Of a stretch of 64,000 nt of DNA, positions 33,501 through 42,447 are shown piece after piece. Position 1 is the stretch's first letter; each line of letters opens with the position of its first letter. The DNA comes from Roseiarcus sp963709655 (GTDB taxonomy: Bacteria > Pseudomonadota > Alphaproteobacteria > Rhizobiales > Beijerinckiaceae): contig CAVPXF010000026.1 of NCBI GenBank assembly GCA_963709655.1, positions 248,001-312,000 on the forward strand. The letters run 5' to 3'. Below the pieces are notes generated by a model. The model ran no database searches. It saw nothing but the letters and a program-made list of their open reading frames with translations, and had not been told where the DNA came from. The translations under genes and the position numbers were made by a program.

Positions 33501-35484
33501 ATGCGTATCGATCATTGGAAACTGCGGACCAAGGCGTTGCTGCCGCTGCTCATCATGGCGGCGACGCTGGTCGGGATGGTCGCGTTCGGGGCGCTGCGGC
33601 TCAGCGACATCAGTTCGAGCGCGAATGCGATCATTCAGGGCCGTGACCTAGGCGCTCAGCAGATGACGCGCGCGTCCCGCGACTTGACGCTGCTCGGCGA
33701 CGATATTCTGGCGGTGAACACCTTCGGCGCCGACAGCCCCGAAGGCAAAGCCGCCATCGTGGATTTTCAGGCTGCCGAGGGCCAGGCCAGAGGGTTGCTG
33801 GACGAGGCCACAAACCTGCTGCCGGGCAAGGAGATGGAGATCGGGAAGTTCATGGACCATTTCGCCGCGGTCCGAAGTCAGGCGAAAGCTGCATTCGCGA
33901 AGGCCCGCGAATCGGCGGGATTGATCGGCAGCGCCGATCTCCAGCCTGATGCGCTTGCAAAAATCCGGGAGACGGCGCGGTTGGCCGCCGAAGTCGATCT
34001 CAAGACGCGGAAACTGGTCAAGGAGGTCGTCGTCTTCAACGATACGCTGCGCGAGGAGAACGCCAAAGCGGCCCGCGCTCTCGAGGAGAACGCCGACCGG
34101 GCGGTCGTGATCCTCGCCGTGTCGGGATTGCTCGCCACCCTGGCCGCAGGCGCCGTCTCGCTGTGGATCACTTCGAAAAAGATCAGCCAGCCGATTTCCG
34201 TCATCACGGCGCGGATGCGGGCGCTGGCGCAGGGCGACCTCGGCGTCGAGATCGACGGAGCGGACCGGCGCGACGAGATTGGCGAAATGGCGGCGGCCGT
34301 GCAGATCTTCAAAAGCAATGCGATCGAGAAAATCCGCGCCGACAAGGAGGCGGAGACCCTGCGCGCGGCCGCGGACGCGGAGCGCGACCGGGCGGCCGCG
34401 GAGCGCGCCCGCGCCGCCGAGGAGCAGAGATCGGCCATGGAAGCCCTCGCCAATGGGCTCGAAAATGTCGCGGCCGGCGACCTCACGGTGCGGCTGGACG
34501 CGGGATTCTCGCCGGCCTTCAGCCGGATCCGCGACGACTTCAACCGCGCGGTCGGCAAGCTCAGGGACACGGTCAGCGCGGTCGTCGACAGCGCCAACGC
34601 AATTCAGGCCGGAACGCGGCAGATCTCGACCGCCTCCGATTCGCTGTCCTCGCGGACGGAGCGCCAGGCCGCCAGCCTCGAGGAGACTGTGGCCGCGCTC
34701 GGCGAGATCACCACCAACGTGCAGAAATCGGCGGAGGGCGCGCGCCAGGCCAGCCAGTCCGTCGCGGCCGCTGACACGGACGCAAAGACCGGCGCGCACG
34801 TCGTTGGCCAGGCGGTGGACGCCATGGGGGCGATTTCGAACTCCTCGCAGAAAATCGGGCAGATCATCGGCGTGATCGACGAGATCGCGTTCCAGACCAA
34901 TCTGCTCGCCCTGAACGCCGGCGTCGAAGCCGCGCGGGCCGGCAACTCGGGCAAGGGCTTCGCCGTCGTCGCCTCCGAGGTGCGTGCGCTTGCCCAACGA
35001 TCGACCCTGGCTGCAAAAGAGATCAAGGCGTTGATCACCACCTCGGCCGACCAGGTCAATTCCGGCGTGAAGCTGGTCATCGAACTCGGGGACCACCCTC
35101 GATCGCATTATCAAGCAGGTAACGGAGATCAACGACGTCGTCGCCGAGATCGCCTCGAGTTCGCAGAACCAGGCGAACGGTCTGGCGGAGGTCAACACGG
35201 CCATCCGCGACATGGACCAGGCAACTCAGCAGAACGCCAGCCAGGCGGAAGAGTACACCGCAGCCAGCCGCGCGCTGGCGCAGGAAACCACCAGGCTTTC
35301 AAATCTGGTCGAGCAGTTCAAAATTGACGACCAGCGGGAAGCGTCGCTGCGCCGGGAACTCCGCGAAGCGGCGCCCCACGCCTTCGCCAAACCGCAGCGG
35401 CCCGCGCCGACCCGTTCCGCAAGGCCCGCCGCCCGGATCAAGTCGGTCGGGGCGACGGCCGACGACGCCTGGGCCGAGTTCTGA
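33501..35484 (+). pseudogene. Methyl-accepting chemotaxis protein, one single-base frameshift
   Basis: A chemoreceptor of about 660 residues once corrected. Membrane segment 1 is at residues 11-31, a periplasmic sensor of about 170 residues follows, membrane segment 2 is LAVSGLLATLAAGAVSLWI, then a HAMP domain (SVITARMRALAQGDLGVEI) and a second HAMP-like unit (ALANGLENVAAGDLTVRLD). The signalling hairpin has IDEIAFQTNLLALNAGVEAA and GFAVVASEVRALAQRS. The frame breaks at 35088-35091, where GGGG should be GGG; the next frame continues TTLDRIIKQVTEINDVV through EYTAASRALAQET. No chemotaxis kinase genes are adjacent. Confidence 0.88.
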
Positions 35485-35652
35485 CACCGCAGTCGGTTCG
35501 GCGCGCCCCAGCTCAACAATTCCGGCGCCGGCTTTGTTCCCGACCCGGTCCACTGTCTCACGATGGAAATGAAGAGGCCCTCGCGCCAGCAGCCTCGGGC
35601 AAGCCCGAAAGCTTAGGACGGGAGGGTCGAGTCGATCCGAGAGTCTGTTCCC

Positions 35653-36480
35653 TTGTCGTCGCACGAATCCGACATCCGCCGCTTCTTCCTCCAGGCGGCC
35701 GCCGCAGCGGCGTTCATTCTCGCCGGAGCGTCGCTTGGCGGGTGCGAGAGCTTCGGCGATCGCACCGGCTCGCTCCGGCCTGCGCCGGCGGCGGCCGCGC
35801 CTGCCTCCGAGGCGGACCTGCGCGCTTACGCCGAAGCGTGTCGCGCCCGCTACGAACGCAATCCGGGCGAGAAGACAGCCTCGATCGACTACGCCCGCGC
35901 GCTGCGGAAACTGAGCCGCACCAGCGAGGCGGTGGCGGTGATGCAAGCGGCCGCAGTCAAGGCGCCGAAGGACGAACAGGTGCTCGGCGAGTACGGCAAG
36001 GCTTTGGCGGACGACGGCCAGCTCGCCCAGGCCAAGGACGTGCTTACGCGCGCATATACCCCCGACGATCCGAAATGGGACGTGCTGTCGGTGCAAGGCG
36101 CGGTCGCCGACCGGATGGGCGATCACGACGCCGCCATGGGCTTTTACCGCGAGGCGCTGAAGATCGCCCCGAACGAGCCGGGCGTCCTGACCAACATGGG
36201 CCTGTCGCTCGCGCTGACGAAGCAGTTGCCCGAAGCCGAGCGCGTCCTCCGGCAAGCCGCGGCGAGCCGCGAGGCGGACGCGACCACCCGCGGCGATCTC
36301 GCGCTCGTCCTGGCGCTCGAGGGCAAATACGCCGAGGCCGAGCGGGTCGGCGAGACCGATCTATCGCCCGAGGCGGCGCGCGCGAACGTCGACGCGGTCA
36401 AGCGCATGGCCATCGCCGGCAGCGTTCCGCGCCGATCAATCGACGCTTCCGGTCCGGCGCCTGCTTCGGGCTCGCCCTGA
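35653..36480 (+). CDS. Tetratricopeptide-repeat lipoprotein, TadD-like
   Basis: A 275-residue protein. The N-terminus has a signal peptide with a lipobox (LGGC, near residue 30), followed by an Ala/Pro linker and four to five TPR units (for example ARALRKLSRTSEAVAVMQAA, GEYGKALADDGQLAQAKDVL and PGVLTNMGLSLALTKQLPEA). It resembles TadD of Flp pilus systems, but no other tad gene is present, so the name is only structural. The TTG at 35653 is taken as start; no stronger start codon is nearby. Confidence 0.75.
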   Translation: MSSHESDIRRFFLQAAAAAAFILAGASLGGCESFGDRTGSLRPAPAAAAPASEADLRAYAEACRARYERNPGEKTASIDYARALRKLSRTSEAVAVMQAAAVKAPKDEQVLGEYGKALADDGQLAQAKDVLTRAYTPDDPKWDVLSVQGAVADRMGDHDAAMGFYREALKIAPNEPGVLTNMGLSLALTKQLPEAERVLRQAAASREADATTRGDLALVLALEGKYAEAERVGETDLSPEAARANVDAVKRMAIAGSVPRRSIDASGPAPASGSP

Positions 36481-36515
36481 CCCGCATGCGCGATCCGCCA
36501 CGCGCCGTCCCGAGC

Positions 36516-37472
36516 CTATTCGTCGTGATCGCCAAGCGACGACGTCGGCGCCGTGTCGATGCTGTAGCCGGCGCCGGCGGGCAGCACCGGCGGGGCCGGA
36601 TCGGTCTCGCCGACCGGGGGCGGCAGCGCGCCGTCGGGACCTGCGCCCAGCCCGATCGAGGCCGGAGGAAGCGAGCCCGGGGCCAGAGCGACAACGCGCT
36701 TGTCGCCGAGGCGCGAGACGTCGAGCGGCTCCTCGATGTCGGGCGCCGGCGGCAGGCCGTCCGGAGCGGCCGGCGGCGGCAAGAGGGTCGGCTCGGGCGT
36801 CGGCCTGCAGATGTGACGCGGGCCGGTGTTGGTCGAGCCATGGTTGGCGAGATCGAGATGGATATGGTTGTAGTGGAAGACGTCCGAGCCCGGCCCAAGC
36901 GCCGTGGTGAAATACTGGCAGGCGCCGGCGTGAACCTCGTGCAAAAAGGCAGCCTCCTGCGTGCCGGCGCTCTTCCAGTCGCTGACGTATTTCACCGTCC
37001 GCCCGTCCGCCAGGGTGAAGCCCGCAATGTCCACCGCATTGCCGAATGCATGCTCGGAGAGCCGCGCGCCCGCCTCGTTGTCGACCGGACGGCACGAATA
37101 GGCGCCGAACACGTTGACGGTCGCCACTCTCTGGCCGAAGCGCGCCTCCGCGTCCGGCTGCACGATGGCGCGCAGCCAGGCTTCGAGCGCCGGGATCATC
37201 GGGCAGTCGATGGTGAGCGTCTTGTCCACGCCGACCTTTCCGTCGTCGAGCGCCGAAACCTTGAGCGGCCTCGTCATTCCGCAGATGCCGGGGCCGTCGA
37301 TCTCGTGCGATGGGACGATATATTCCGAGAGCTTGACGAGGTTGCGGGCGAAGCAGGCGTTCTCCGCCTGGGCGCGCCAAGCCGGCCGTTCGGGACGGCC
37401 GAAGAAGCCGCAGCCCGTGAGGGTCAGGGCAGCCGCAGACGCAACAATCAATGGCCGAACGCAACGCGCCAT
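36516..37472 (-). CDS. Extensin-like C-terminal domain protein (D,D-carboxypeptidase-like fold)
   Basis: A 318-residue putative lipoprotein (LTLTGCGF lipobox near residue 20). The central domain (CGMTRPLKV, SCRPVDNEAGARLSEHAFGNAVDIAGF, FLHEVHAGACQYFTTALGPG and HYNHIHLDL) matches the extensin-like family. Its paired His/Asp residues resemble zinc peptidoglycan D,D-peptidases, so a cell-wall role is inferred. The last 90 residues are proline-rich. The start at 37472 gives the signal peptide; the open frame upstream lacks homology. Confidence 0.85.
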   Translation of the reverse strand: MARCVRPLIVASAAALTLTGCGFFGRPERPAWRAQAENACFARNLVKLSEYIVPSHEIDGPGICGMTRPLKVSALDDGKVGVDKTLTIDCPMIPALEAWLRAIVQPDAEARFGQRVATVNVFGAYSCRPVDNEAGARLSEHAFGNAVDIAGFTLADGRTVKYVSDWKSAGTQEAAFLHEVHAGACQYFTTALGPGSDVFHYNHIHLDLANHGSTNTGPRHICRPTPEPTLLPPPAAPDGLPPAPDIEEPLDVSRLGDKRVVALAPGSLPPASIGLGAGPDGALPPPVGETDPAPPVLPAGAGYSIDTAPTSSLGDHDE

Positions 37473-37586
37473 ACTGTCAGTCTGGAACGATTGTTTTAAG
37501 AATCGCTGAAGGATAAGGGCGTCGCCACCCGCCATCGGGTCGCCGCACTTTACCCGCAAGAGGCGGCCGCGGCGCCTTCGTTCGAG

Positions 37587-38261
37587 TTGTGGAGACGGGA
37601 TTCGTTGATCGGTTTGCGTGGCAAAAAGGGGACGGCGGCGCTCGGGCTCGCGCTCGCGCTCGCGTCCATAGCCACGGCGGCCGCCCACCCGCACGTTTGG
37701 GTGACGGTGAGGAGCAAGCTCGACTTCACCCCCGACGGCAAGGTCGCTGCGGTGGTGCACGACTGGGTGTTCGACGAGATGTATTCGTCGTTCGCGACGC
37801 AGGGACTCGCCAAATCGGGCGAACTCGTGAAGCGCGAACAGTTCGCCCCTCTCGCCAGGGAGAACGCCGGCGGCCTCGCGGACATCGGCTATTTCACTAC
37901 GCTCAAGAATGGCGGCAAGACCGTCGAGTTCGGCTCTGTGACGGATTACTGGATGGAAGAGCGGCCAGACCACCTCGTGCAGTTTCACGTGACCGTGCCG
38001 CTCAAGGAGCCGACGCCGCCGTCCAAGCTCATGACCCTGCGCGTCGCCGATCCCGAGTATTTCATCGACTTCGAGTTCGACGACAAGTCGCCGATCACGC
38101 TCGTCTCGGCCCCCACTGGGTGCTCCGCCTCGGTCGCCAGGCCAAAGCCCCTCGACCAGGGCGACAAAGCCAAGCTTTCCGAGTCCTTTTTCACCAATCT
38201 CGCTCCGGGGACCAATTTCGGCTTCAAGATGGCGAGCACCGCGATTATTGCCTGCCCATGA
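37587..38261 (+). CDS. DUF1007 family periplasmic protein
   Basis: A 224-residue exported protein with a signal peptide (LGLALALASIATAAAHPH) and the DUF1007 pattern HPHVWVTVRSKLDFTPDGKV, WVFDEMYSSFATQGL and DPEYFIDFEFD. DUF1007 genes commonly sit beside nickel/cobalt or zinc transporters, and the His-rich mature N-terminus (AHPHVW) fits a metal-binding role. Its ATGA overlap with the NicO gene supports this. The start codon (TTG at 37587 or 37605) is uncertain. Confidence 0.85.
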   Translation: MWRRDSLIGLRGKKGTAALGLALALASIATAAAHPHVWVTVRSKLDFTPDGKVAAVVHDWVFDEMYSSFATQGLAKSGELVKREQFAPLARENAGGLADIGYFTTLKNGGKTVEFGSVTDYWMEERPDHLVQFHVTVPLKEPTPPSKLMTLRVADPEYFIDFEFDDKSPITLVSAPTGCSASVARPKPLDQGDKAKLSESFFTNLAPGTNFGFKMASTAIIACP

Positions 38262-39298
38262 CCCGCGCTCCCCGAACCCTCGCCGCCGCGCTTGCGTCCT
38301 TGCTCGTTCAAGCCGCCGCCGCTTCCGCGCAGCTCGCGCATCGACCGTTTTCAGTCGGCGGGGTCGAGGGCGGGGGCGGGGCGGAAGGCGGGATTACCGG
38401 CTTCCTGATCGCCGAACAGTCGCGCCTCACGCATCTGATGGCCCAGCAGGTGCACGCGCTGCATGGGAACCCGTCGGCGCTCTGGGGGCTCATCGCGCTG
38501 GGCCTCGGCTATGGCGTCTTTCACGCCGCGGGGCCCGGCCACGGCAAGGCGCTGATCGCTTCCTACATGATGGCCAACGGCCGCTCGCTCCGCCGAGGCG
38601 CCGTCATGGCTCTGCTCGCCGCCCTCCTCCAGGCGACGGTGGCGATCGTGCTGGTCAGCGCCGCGGCGCTGATCCTCCACGCGACCGCCTCGCAGATGAG
38701 CGCTGCCGCCGACTGGCTCACCCTAGCGAGCGCCACAGGCGTCGCGGCCGTCGGCCTATGGCTGTCATGGCGCAAGGGCCGGGCGCTCGTGGCCGCGCTG
38801 CGCCTGCGCTTTGAACATGACCGGGCGCTGGCGGCCACGCCGGCCTTCGCCGGGGTCGGCTGGACGCGGCCGGCCCGCACTTTGTCGGCCGCGGCCTACC
38901 GCGCCGCCGACCCGGGCGCCGAGGCGGACCTGGACTTCTGCTGCGGCCCCGACGCCGCCGCGATCTCCGGTCCGCTGTCCTTCCGGGACGCGGCCGGAAC
39001 GGTGATCGCGGCCGGAGCGCGCCCGTGTTCGGGCGCCATCCTCATTCTGGTCTTCGCGCTCGCGCAGGGCGTCTTCGCGGCCGGGATCGCGGCCACTTTC
39101 GCGATGTCGCTCGGCGTCGCGGTGACAACCGGGGCGCTCGCCTGGATGGCGGTGTTCGCCAAGTCAATCGCCGTGCGCTTCGCCTCGAGCCTGGATTCGC
39201 GTGTCGCGCTCATCGCCCGGACCTTCGAATTCGCCGCGTCGCTCGCGGTGCTCGCCTTCGGCCTCACGCTGCTGGTCGGAACGAGCGGCCCGGCGTGA
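38258..39298 (+). CDS. NicO/RcnA-family nickel-cobalt transporter
   Basis: A 346-residue membrane protein with a signal peptide and about six membrane segments. The family motif is FHAAGPGHGKALIASYMMAN; a second conserved loop is AAGARPCSGAILILVFAL. NicO proteins export or import Ni2+/Co2+. It is translationally coupled to the DUF1007 gene (ATGA). The dmeR-dmeF genes lie 0.7 kb downstream, so a metal-homeostasis block is likely. Confidence 0.9.
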   Translation: MTRAPRTLAAALASLLVQAAAASAQLAHRPFSVGGVEGGGGAEGGITGFLIAEQSRLTHLMAQQVHALHGNPSALWGLIALGLGYGVFHAAGPGHGKALIASYMMANGRSLRRGAVMALLAALLQATVAIVLVSAAALILHATASQMSAAADWLTLASATGVAAVGLWLSWRKGRALVAALRLRFEHDRALAATPAFAGVGWTRPARTLSAAAYRAADPGAEADLDFCCGPDAAAISGPLSFRDAAGTVIAAGARPCSGAILILVFALAQGVFAAGIAATFAMSLGVAVTTGALAWMAVFAKSIAVRFASSLDSRVALIARTFEFAASLAVLAFGLTLLVGTSGPA

Positions 39299-39365
39299 CC
39301 GGAAGAGCCCGCTCGACCGTCCCATGCCCCGTGGCGCCTGTGGTTAGCCAAGGGGATCGACGGTT

Positions 39366-39911
39366 TCACCACGCGAAAACCGTGACCAGCGTCGCCTTCG
39401 CTAGCGCATGGGCGCGCACTGTCGCATCGAAGTCAGCGGTCGATTTGCCGGCTTCCGGGCCGAGCCGATCGATGTTGAGCGCGTAGACGGTAATGACGTA
39501 ATGGTGCGGCTTGCCCTTGGGCGGACAAGGGCCGCCGTAGCCGAGCGGACCGAAGTCATTATGTCCCTGCAGCGCCCCGTGCGGCAGGCCCGCACCGCTT
39601 CCGGCCCCTTTCGCGAGTCCGGTCGAACTGGCGGGCAGGTCGAACGCCCACCAGTGCCAGAAGCCGCCGGCCGCAGGAGCGTCCGGATCGATCATGCTGA
39701 CAGCGAAGCTTTTCGTCCCCTCGGGCGGATCGGTCCAGGCGAGCGCCGGGGACACGTTGCGTCCCGGACATTCGGCGCCGTCGTACGCCTGCTCGGGCGC
39801 GATCGCGCCGCCCGGCTGGATGTCGGGGCTGGTCAGCGTCATCGCGCGCGCGGCTGGCGCTGCGAGGAGCGCGGCCAGGACAAAAACGCCGGTGGGCGCA
39901 AAGAGTCGCAT
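39366..39911 (-). CDS. YbhB/YbcL family (PEBP-like) protein, exported
   Basis: A 181-residue protein with a signal peptide (VFVLAALLAAPAARA) and the phosphatidylethanolamine-binding-protein fold: DGAECPGRNVSPALAWTDPP, MIDPDAPAAGGFWHWWAFDL, GYGGPCPPKGKPHHYVITVY and LGPEAGKSTADF. The DPDxP and GxxxPPxGxxHxY motifs are complete. Physiological role unknown. The start at 39911 gives the signal peptide; the frame is open further upstream. Confidence 0.9.
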   Translation of the reverse strand: MRLFAPTGVFVLAALLAAPAARAMTLTSPDIQPGGAIAPEQAYDGAECPGRNVSPALAWTDPPEGTKSFAVSMIDPDAPAAGGFWHWWAFDLPASSTGLAKGAGSGAGLPHGALQGHNDFGPLGYGGPCPPKGKPHHYVITVYALNIDRLGPEAGKSTADFDATVRAHALAKATLVTVFAW

Positions 39912-39989
39912 AGGCTCCGGTCCATCAGGGTTCAGGCTCGCCCAGGGCATCATGGTTCCGGGGCGCCGGCGGCGCAAGCGCTGATCGAA

Positions 39990-40010
39990 TAGGGTGGAGG
40001 GGTATGCTAT
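39990..40010. promoter_or_regulatory. Candidate DmeR operator
   Basis: The sequence TAGGGTGGAGGGGTATGCTA lies directly before dmeR. On the opposite strand it reads ATAGCATACCCC followed by C-rich bases and TAT, the G/C-tract flanked by AT steps that characterises RcnR/DmeR-type operators; from memory the Rhizobium DmeR site is built around a similar ATAC-CCCC core. It overlaps the ribosome site, as expected for a repressor site. Confidence 0.5.
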
Positions 40011-40018
40011 GGTCGCGC

Positions 40019-40297
40019 ATGAGCCATACCGTCCGCGGCAAGCAGAAGCTACTCCAGCGCGTGCGGCGCATCCGCGGCCAGGTCGAGGCGGTCGAGCGGG
40101 CGTTGGAAGAGGAGGCCGGCTGCGAAAAGGTCATGCATTTGATCGCCGCCGTCCGCGGCGCAACGAGCGGCCTGATGGCCGAAGTGCTCGAGGACCACGT
40201 GCGGACACATCTCGTCGACGCCGAGCGCCATCCGGGCGCGCTGAACCTCGAGGCGACGGATCAGTTGCTCGACGTCGTCCGGACCTACCTTCGATGA
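40019..40297 (+). CDS. dmeR: Metal-sensing repressor, RcnR/DmeR type (CsoR-FrmR family)
   Basis: A 92-residue all-helical repressor. Starting at MSHT, it has His3, Cys35, His60 and His64, exactly the Ni/Co ligand set of RcnR. His64 separates it from the formaldehyde sensor FrmR, which carries Glu there. It is expected to release DNA when Ni2+ or Co2+ binds and so induce dmeF, whose start is 10 bases after its stop. An upstream ATG at 40004 has better Shine-Dalgarno spacing, but it would bury His3 internally, so 40019 is preferred. Confidence 0.9.
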   Translation: MSHTVRGKQKLLQRVRRIRGQVEAVERALEEEAGCEKVMHLIAAVRGATSGLMAEVLEDHVRTHLVDAERHPGALNLEATDQLLDVVRTYLR

Positions 40298-40307
40298 GGC
40301 CCCGCCA

Positions 40308-41576
40308 ATGACCGAAAGCGAAAGCGGGGCCTATGCGGCCTTCCACGACCATGTGTTTCTGGGCGAGGGGCATGCGGCGAGCGAGCGCCGGACCTGGACG
40401 GTCATCTGGCTCTGCGCCGCGATGATGGCGGCCGAGATCGTCGGCGGCTGGCTCACCGGTTCGATCGCGCTGATCGCCGATGGCCTGCACATGAGCACCC
40501 ACGCCGGCGCGCTCCTGCTCGCCGCGCTCGCCTACACCTTCGCTCGCCGCTACGCGCACGATGCGCGCTTCGCCTTCGGCACGGGCAAGCTCGGCGATCT
40601 CGCTGGCTTCACGAGCGCAATCATCCTCGCGATGATCGCGCTCCTCATCGGCTACGAGTCGGTCACGCGCCTGATTCACCCGTCGCCGATCCATTTCCGC
40701 GAGGCGATTCCGATCGCGATCATCGGCCTTGCCGTCAATATCGCCAGCGCCCACCTTCTCGCCGGCGGCCATCGTCATGGACATGACCATGGACACGGCC
40801 GCAGCCATGCGCACGATCACGACCATGGCCACGACGAAGCCAAGCGGATCGCCACGCCAGATGGCGAAGCCTTGCTTGAAATCGTCGAAGACGGCGTCCC
40901 GCCGCGCTTCCGGCTGAGCCGCGCGGGCCCGCCGCTCTCGGCCGCCGCCGTTTCGGTCGAGACCGTGAGACGCAAGGGAAGCCGACAAACCTTCGCCTTC
41001 GTCGACCGCGGCGGCTTTCTCGAGACGATCGAAGAAATTTCCGAGCCGCACGACTTTGCGGCCGAGGTGACGATCGAGGGGTTGACCACGAGCGTCGCCT
41101 TCGAGGAGCGCGACGCCGCTCGCGAGCCGAGCGGCCCTGCTCACGACGCTGCTTCGCGCGACAACAACCTGCGCGCGGCGATCGTTCACGTGCTTGCGGA
41201 CGCGACCGTGTCGGTTTTGGTCATCCTCGGGCTCCTGCTCGCCGGGGTGTTCGGCTGGCTGTGGATGGACCCGCTCGTCGGCATCGTCGGCGCGATCGTG
41301 ATCGCGAGTTGGTCGGCGGCGCTCATTCGCGACACCGGAGCGGTCCTGCTCGACATGACGCCCGACCAACGCATGACGGAGAAGGTGCGCGCCGCCATTG
41401 AGGCGGACGGCGATCGGATCGCGGATTTGCATCTCTGGCGCCTCGGCCCGGGCCATCTCGGCGCGATCGTCTCGGTGGTGACACCGTCGGCGCGTTCGGA
41501 AGCCGACTACCGCGCCCGGCTCGCACGCTTCCCGGCGCTCTCGCACCTGACGATCGAGGTCAGGCGGGCGGCATGA
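40308..41576 (+). CDS. dmeF: Cation diffusion facilitator, cobalt/nickel efflux (DmeF type)
   Basis: A 422-residue inner-membrane CDF exporter. The N-terminal HDHVFLGEGHAASERRTW precedes six membrane segments; the transport site is in LIADGLHMSTHAGALL (segment II) and VHVLADATVSVLV (segment V). A long His-rich loop (residues 151-175, many HGHDH repeats) joins segments IV and V, and a 100-residue cytoplasmic insert follows. These are the marks of DmeF cobalt/nickel exporters. Co-transcribed with dmeR. Confidence 0.94.
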   Translation: MTESESGAYAAFHDHVFLGEGHAASERRTWTVIWLCAAMMAAEIVGGWLTGSIALIADGLHMSTHAGALLLAALAYTFARRYAHDARFAFGTGKLGDLAGFTSAIILAMIALLIGYESVTRLIHPSPIHFREAIPIAIIGLAVNIASAHLLAGGHRHGHDHGHGRSHAHDHDHGHDEAKRIATPDGEALLEIVEDGVPPRFRLSRAGPPLSAAAVSVETVRRKGSRQTFAFVDRGGFLETIEEISEPHDFAAEVTIEGLTTSVAFEERDAAREPSGPAHDAASRDNNLRAAIVHVLADATVSVLVILGLLLAGVFGWLWMDPLVGIVGAIVIASWSAALIRDTGAVLLDMTPDQRMTEKVRAAIEADGDRIADLHLWRLGPGHLGAIVSVVTPSARSEADYRARLARFPALSHLTIEVRRAA

Positions 41577-41825
41577 GGACGCGCGCCCCAAAGCACGCCT
41601 TCGTCGCCCTCCGAGCGAACGCGCCTGCCTTCGCTTTGGCGGCCCCGAGTCTCGAACATCGGCTGGGCCGTCGCGATCATGTTCGCCGTTGCTCTCGGCG
41701 GACCGGCCCCCGAAGTGCGCATGGCGATGAGGTCCATGCATCTCGACTGAGCGCGCCGACAGCCGCGCGACAGGCGCGCGCCCGCCAAATGAGATCGCAT
41801 CCACAAAGGAGGATTGGCCGGGAAC

Positions 41826-42335
41826 TCACGGCGTCATCACCACCAGCGCGCCAACCTGGACGCGGTCGTAGAGATCGATGACGTCCTCGTTCCGCATCCG
41901 GATGCAACCGTAGGAGGCGGCCGCGCCAATTGAGGCGCGCATCGCCCGCGTCGTCCCGTGAATGGCGATTTCGTCGCGGTCGAGCGCGATTGCGCGCGCG
42001 CCCATGGGGTTGTTGGGCGAGCCGCCGGGAACGACTTCGGGCAGACCAGGATGGTCGCGCCGCACCATTTCGGGCGGCGACCAGTCGGGCTCGACATATT
42101 TCGTCGCCACATGGGCCGATCCGGTCCATTCCATGCCGCGTTTGGCTACCGCGACCGGATAGACGAGCGCCGCTCCGCCTTCGAGGACGAGATAAAGCTT
42201 GCGCGCGGATTGGCTGATAACGATCGAGCCCGGTGGGAGGTGGGCCGACAGCGTGACGAGACGCCCCGCCGATGCCGGTTGCGCGATGGCGAGAAAGGCG
42301 CCGATCGCTGCGCCGACAAGTCCTGCGCTTCGCAC
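41826..42335 (-). CDS. L,D-transpeptidase (YkuD family)
   Basis: A 169-residue exported enzyme with a signal peptide (residues 1-23). The catalytic motif is IHGTTRAM ... SYGCIRM with the nucleophile Cys in GCIRM. It forms 3-3 cross-links in peptidoglycan or attaches proteins to it. A second, related gene lies 3.3 kb away (45648-46202). Confidence 0.93.
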   Translation of the reverse strand: MRSAGLVGAAIGAFLAIAQPASAGRLVTLSAHLPPGSIVISQSARKLYLVLEGGAALVYPVAVAKRGMEWTGSAHVATKYVEPDWSPPEMVRRDHPGLPEVVPGGSPNNPMGARAIALDRDEIAIHGTTRAMRASIGAAASYGCIRMRNEDVIDLYDRVQVGALVVMTP

Positions 42336-42447
42336 GTCCGCCCCTCTCCGTCTCGCCGGGCGGACGTTACCATCAGGGCGGACGGAAGCGCGAGCGGCTT
42401 TCTCTTACGGTAAACTCGCAACGCGGAACGAATGGCGAGCGCGAGCT

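Noticed and set aside
35088..35091. Phase-variable G tract in the chemoreceptor
   Set aside because: Only four Gs; such tracts usually need eight or more. An assembly error fits the wider pattern better.
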